From assembly GCA_900079695.1 (NCBI GenBank), contig LT599022.1, positions 3,536,937 through 3,600,936 of the forward strand: DNA of 64,000 bases. Direction: 5' to 3'. This DNA is from an uncultured Alphaproteobacteria bacterium (GTDB taxonomy: Bacteria > Pseudomonadota > Alphaproteobacteria > Rhodospirillales > Rhodospirillaceae). The position numbers were made by a program, and so were the translations under genes. The notes below the pieces were generated by a model. It was not told where the DNA came from, searched no databases, and saw nothing but the letters and a program-made list of their open reading frames with translations. Below are positions 62,880-64,000 of this stretch, one piece after another; position 1 is the first letter of the stretch, and every line of letters begins with the position of its first letter.

Positions 62880-63455
62880 TCAGGCGTTGCCTGCGGTGGA
62901 GGAGAGCTTGGCGGGGTCGATGCCGAGCTTGGCGATCGCGCGCTGCCACTTCTTCGGGTTGTCCTGGCCGAACAGCAGGACATCGTCGGCGGACACCACC
63001 AGCCAGGCGTTGTCGCGCAGCTCGGCGTCGAGCTGGCCCGCGCCCCAGCCGGAGTAGCCGAGCGCCATCAGGCACTGGCGCGGGCCGCGGCCTTCCGCCA
63101 CCGCGCGCAGGATGTCGAGGGTGGCGGTGAGCGCCCGGCGGCTGTCCACCAGCATGCTCGAATCCGTCATGAAGTCGGACGAATGCAGCACGAAGCCGCG
63201 CCCCGGTTCGACCGGACCGCCGAAGTGCACCGGCATGTCGACGCACGCCGGGGTCAGCGGAATGTTGAGCTGTTCCATCAGCTTCGACAGCGGCATGTCG
63301 GGCAGTTCGCGGTTGAGCACGATGCCCATCGCGCCCTCGGGCGAGTGCGCGCACAGGTAGACTACCGCGTGCTCGAAGCGCGGATCCTGCATCGCCGGCA
63401 TCGCCACGAGGCATTGCCCGGTGAGGTATCCCGGTTCGGAGGCGGGCGCGGACAT
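62880..63455 (-). CDS. YqgE/AlgH family protein
   Basis: This 191-residue protein has the family signatures GYLTGQCLVAMPAMQDPRFEHAVVY and HSPEGAMGIVLNRELPD, then the VHFGGPVEPGRGFVLHS segment and ALGYSGWGAGQLDAEL. The function is not firmly known; AlgH was once thought a regulator. AGGGAG precedes the start. It may form a small operon with the exporter and the kinase. Confidence 0.93.
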   Translation of the reverse strand: MSAPASEPGYLTGQCLVAMPAMQDPRFEHAVVYLCAHSPEGAMGIVLNRELPDMPLSKLMEQLNIPLTPACVDMPVHFGGPVEPGRGFVLHSSDFMTDSSMLVDSRRALTATLDILRAVAEGRGPRQCLMALGYSGWGAGQLDAELRDNAWLVVSADDVLLFGQDNPKKWQRAIAKLGIDPAKLSSTAGNA

Positions 63456-63516
63456 GGGTCTCCCTTCGCGGTCGGTTCCCCAGCACCCTACTTGAGGGGG
63501 CGCGCCGGGGCAAGGA

Positions 63517-63963
63517 TCAGGGTTTGGGTTTGGCGGAACGCGGAATCGCCGCGCGGGCGAGGGCGTCGCAGCGTTCGTTCTCGGGGTGGCCGTCGTGGCC
63601 CTTCACCCAGGTCCAGGTGACGCGGTGCGGCGCCAGCGCGGCGTCCAGGCGCTGCCACAGGTCGACGTTCTTCACCGGCTGTTTCGCCGCGGTTTTCCAG
63701 CCGCGCGCCTTCCAGCCGCGCAGCCATTGCGTCACCCCCTTCATCACGTATTCGCTGTCGGTGCAGAGGGCGACGCGGCAGGGGCGGGAGAGGGCTTCGA
63801 GTCCGGCGATCGCCGCCATCAGCTCCATGCGGTTGTTGGTGGTGAGGGCCTCGCCGCCGGACAGCTCCTTCTCCACGCCCTTGCAGCGCAGAATCGCCCC
63901 CCAGCCGCCCGGGCCCGGATTGCCCGAGCACGCGCCGTCGGTATAGAGCTCGACCTCGGTCAT
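63517..63963 (-). CDS. rnhA: Ribonuclease HI
   Basis: It degrades RNA in RNA-DNA hybrids. The 148-residue protein has all four acidic active-site positions: [11 protein letters not shown] (Asp), [10 protein letters not shown] (Glu), [10 protein letters not shown] (Asp) and [11 protein letters not shown] (final Asp). Lys/Arg-rich handle sequence [20 protein letters not shown] is present. The start overlaps the stop of an upstream gene by 4 bp, so it is the distal gene of an operon. Confidence 0.97.
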   Translation of the reverse strand: MTEVELYTDGACSGNPGPGGWGAILRCKGVEKELSGGEALTTNNRMELMAAIAGLEALSRPCRVALCTDSEYVMKGVTQWLRGWKARGWKTAAKQPVKNVDLWQRLDAALAPHRVTWTWVKGHDGHPENERCDALARAAIPRSAKPKP

Positions 63964-64000
63964 GCGTCGACGCCGTAGGCGCCGGGACCGGCGAGGCCGC
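63960..64000 (-). CDS. C-terminal end of an upstream gene (runs off window)
   Basis: On the minus strand a frame open to the window edge ends [12 protein letters not shown] with a TGA that overlaps the rnhA ATG by three bases within ATGA. In many alphaproteobacteria thrB (homoserine kinase) precedes rnhA, but only 12-13 codons are visible and the sequence does not identify it. Confidence 0.45.
   Translation of the reverse strand, partial: GLAGPGAYGVDA

Noticed and set aside
1-64000. tRNA, rRNA, CRISPR array, prophage or insertion sequence
   Set aside because: None was found: no cloverleaf-like segments in the intergenic gaps, no regular spaced direct repeats of array type, and no transposase or integrase motifs in any supported gene.

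Overview
The window is high-GC DNA, dense in protein genes on both strands, from a free-living alphaproteobacterium. A Rhodospirillales-like lineage fits best. Supporting signs are a class I (archaeal-type) lysyl-tRNA synthetase, a ribF-ileS pair, AcdS/AcdR, several TRAP/TTT transporters, and a REP-like multi-hairpin element of a kind I associate with that order. No rRNA, tRNA, CRISPR array, prophage or insertion sequence was seen. All calls come from reading the sequence; no database search was run.

Layout. 0-2.7 kb: ileS (cut by the window edge) and ribF, minus strand. 3.5-10.2 kb: a membrane-bound, biotin-dependent, Na+-pumping acyl-CoA decarboxylase (methylmalonyl-CoA decarboxylase type). 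It has alpha, delta, biotin carrier and beta genes in one operon, followed by three more delta-subunit paralogs, each with its own long leader and terminator. 10.2-15.4 kb: a coiled-coil protein of unknown role, an NfeD/SPFH pair and a DinG-type helicase. 15.5-16.2 kb: an AT-rich islet holding a frameshifted orphan gene. 16.3-21.8 kb: hemB, a short lumazine synthase, and a sensor kinase with an EAL response regulator. 22-29.8 kb: lysS, a FadR-type regulator divergent from a TRAP transporter and an idonate-type dehydrogenase, then modD. 29.9-35 kb: ansB, a dicarboxylate symporter, aspA and a LysR regulator, together an asparagine-to-fumarate route. 35.1-39.8 kb: a second two-component system and an EAL-CBS-GGDEF protein. 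40.1-49.2 kb: panD, a uracil-C5 RNA methyltransferase, a metallophosphoesterase, a TctCBA transporter, elbB, an M32 carboxypeptidase and a small membrane protein. 49.3-57.3 kb: thrC, an M16 peptidase, a REP-like element, divergent acdS/acdR, a MarR-EmrAB-like efflux operon and a DoxX protein. 57.6-61.7 kb: a PhoA-type alkaline phosphatase overlapping a small periplasmic protein and a MacB/FtsX-like ABC pair with a His-rich loop, resembling the zinc-linked PA4064-PA4066 type. 61.7-64 kb: a P-loop kinase, a LysE exporter, YqgE and rnhA.

The most unusual signal is in the decarboxylase cluster. All four delta genes keep a nucleotide string just after the membrane anchor (A-run, then CTGAGGCC). 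In three copies the run is A7 or A8 on an A-AAA-AAA slippery site. In every copy the -1 frame reaches TGA one codon later. This is the geometry of the dnaX programmed frameshift and would yield anchor-only delta proteins of 64-68 residues beside the full 141-151-residue forms. Copies 3 and 4 also share duplicated leaders with helically phased AATAAGGC-like repeats.
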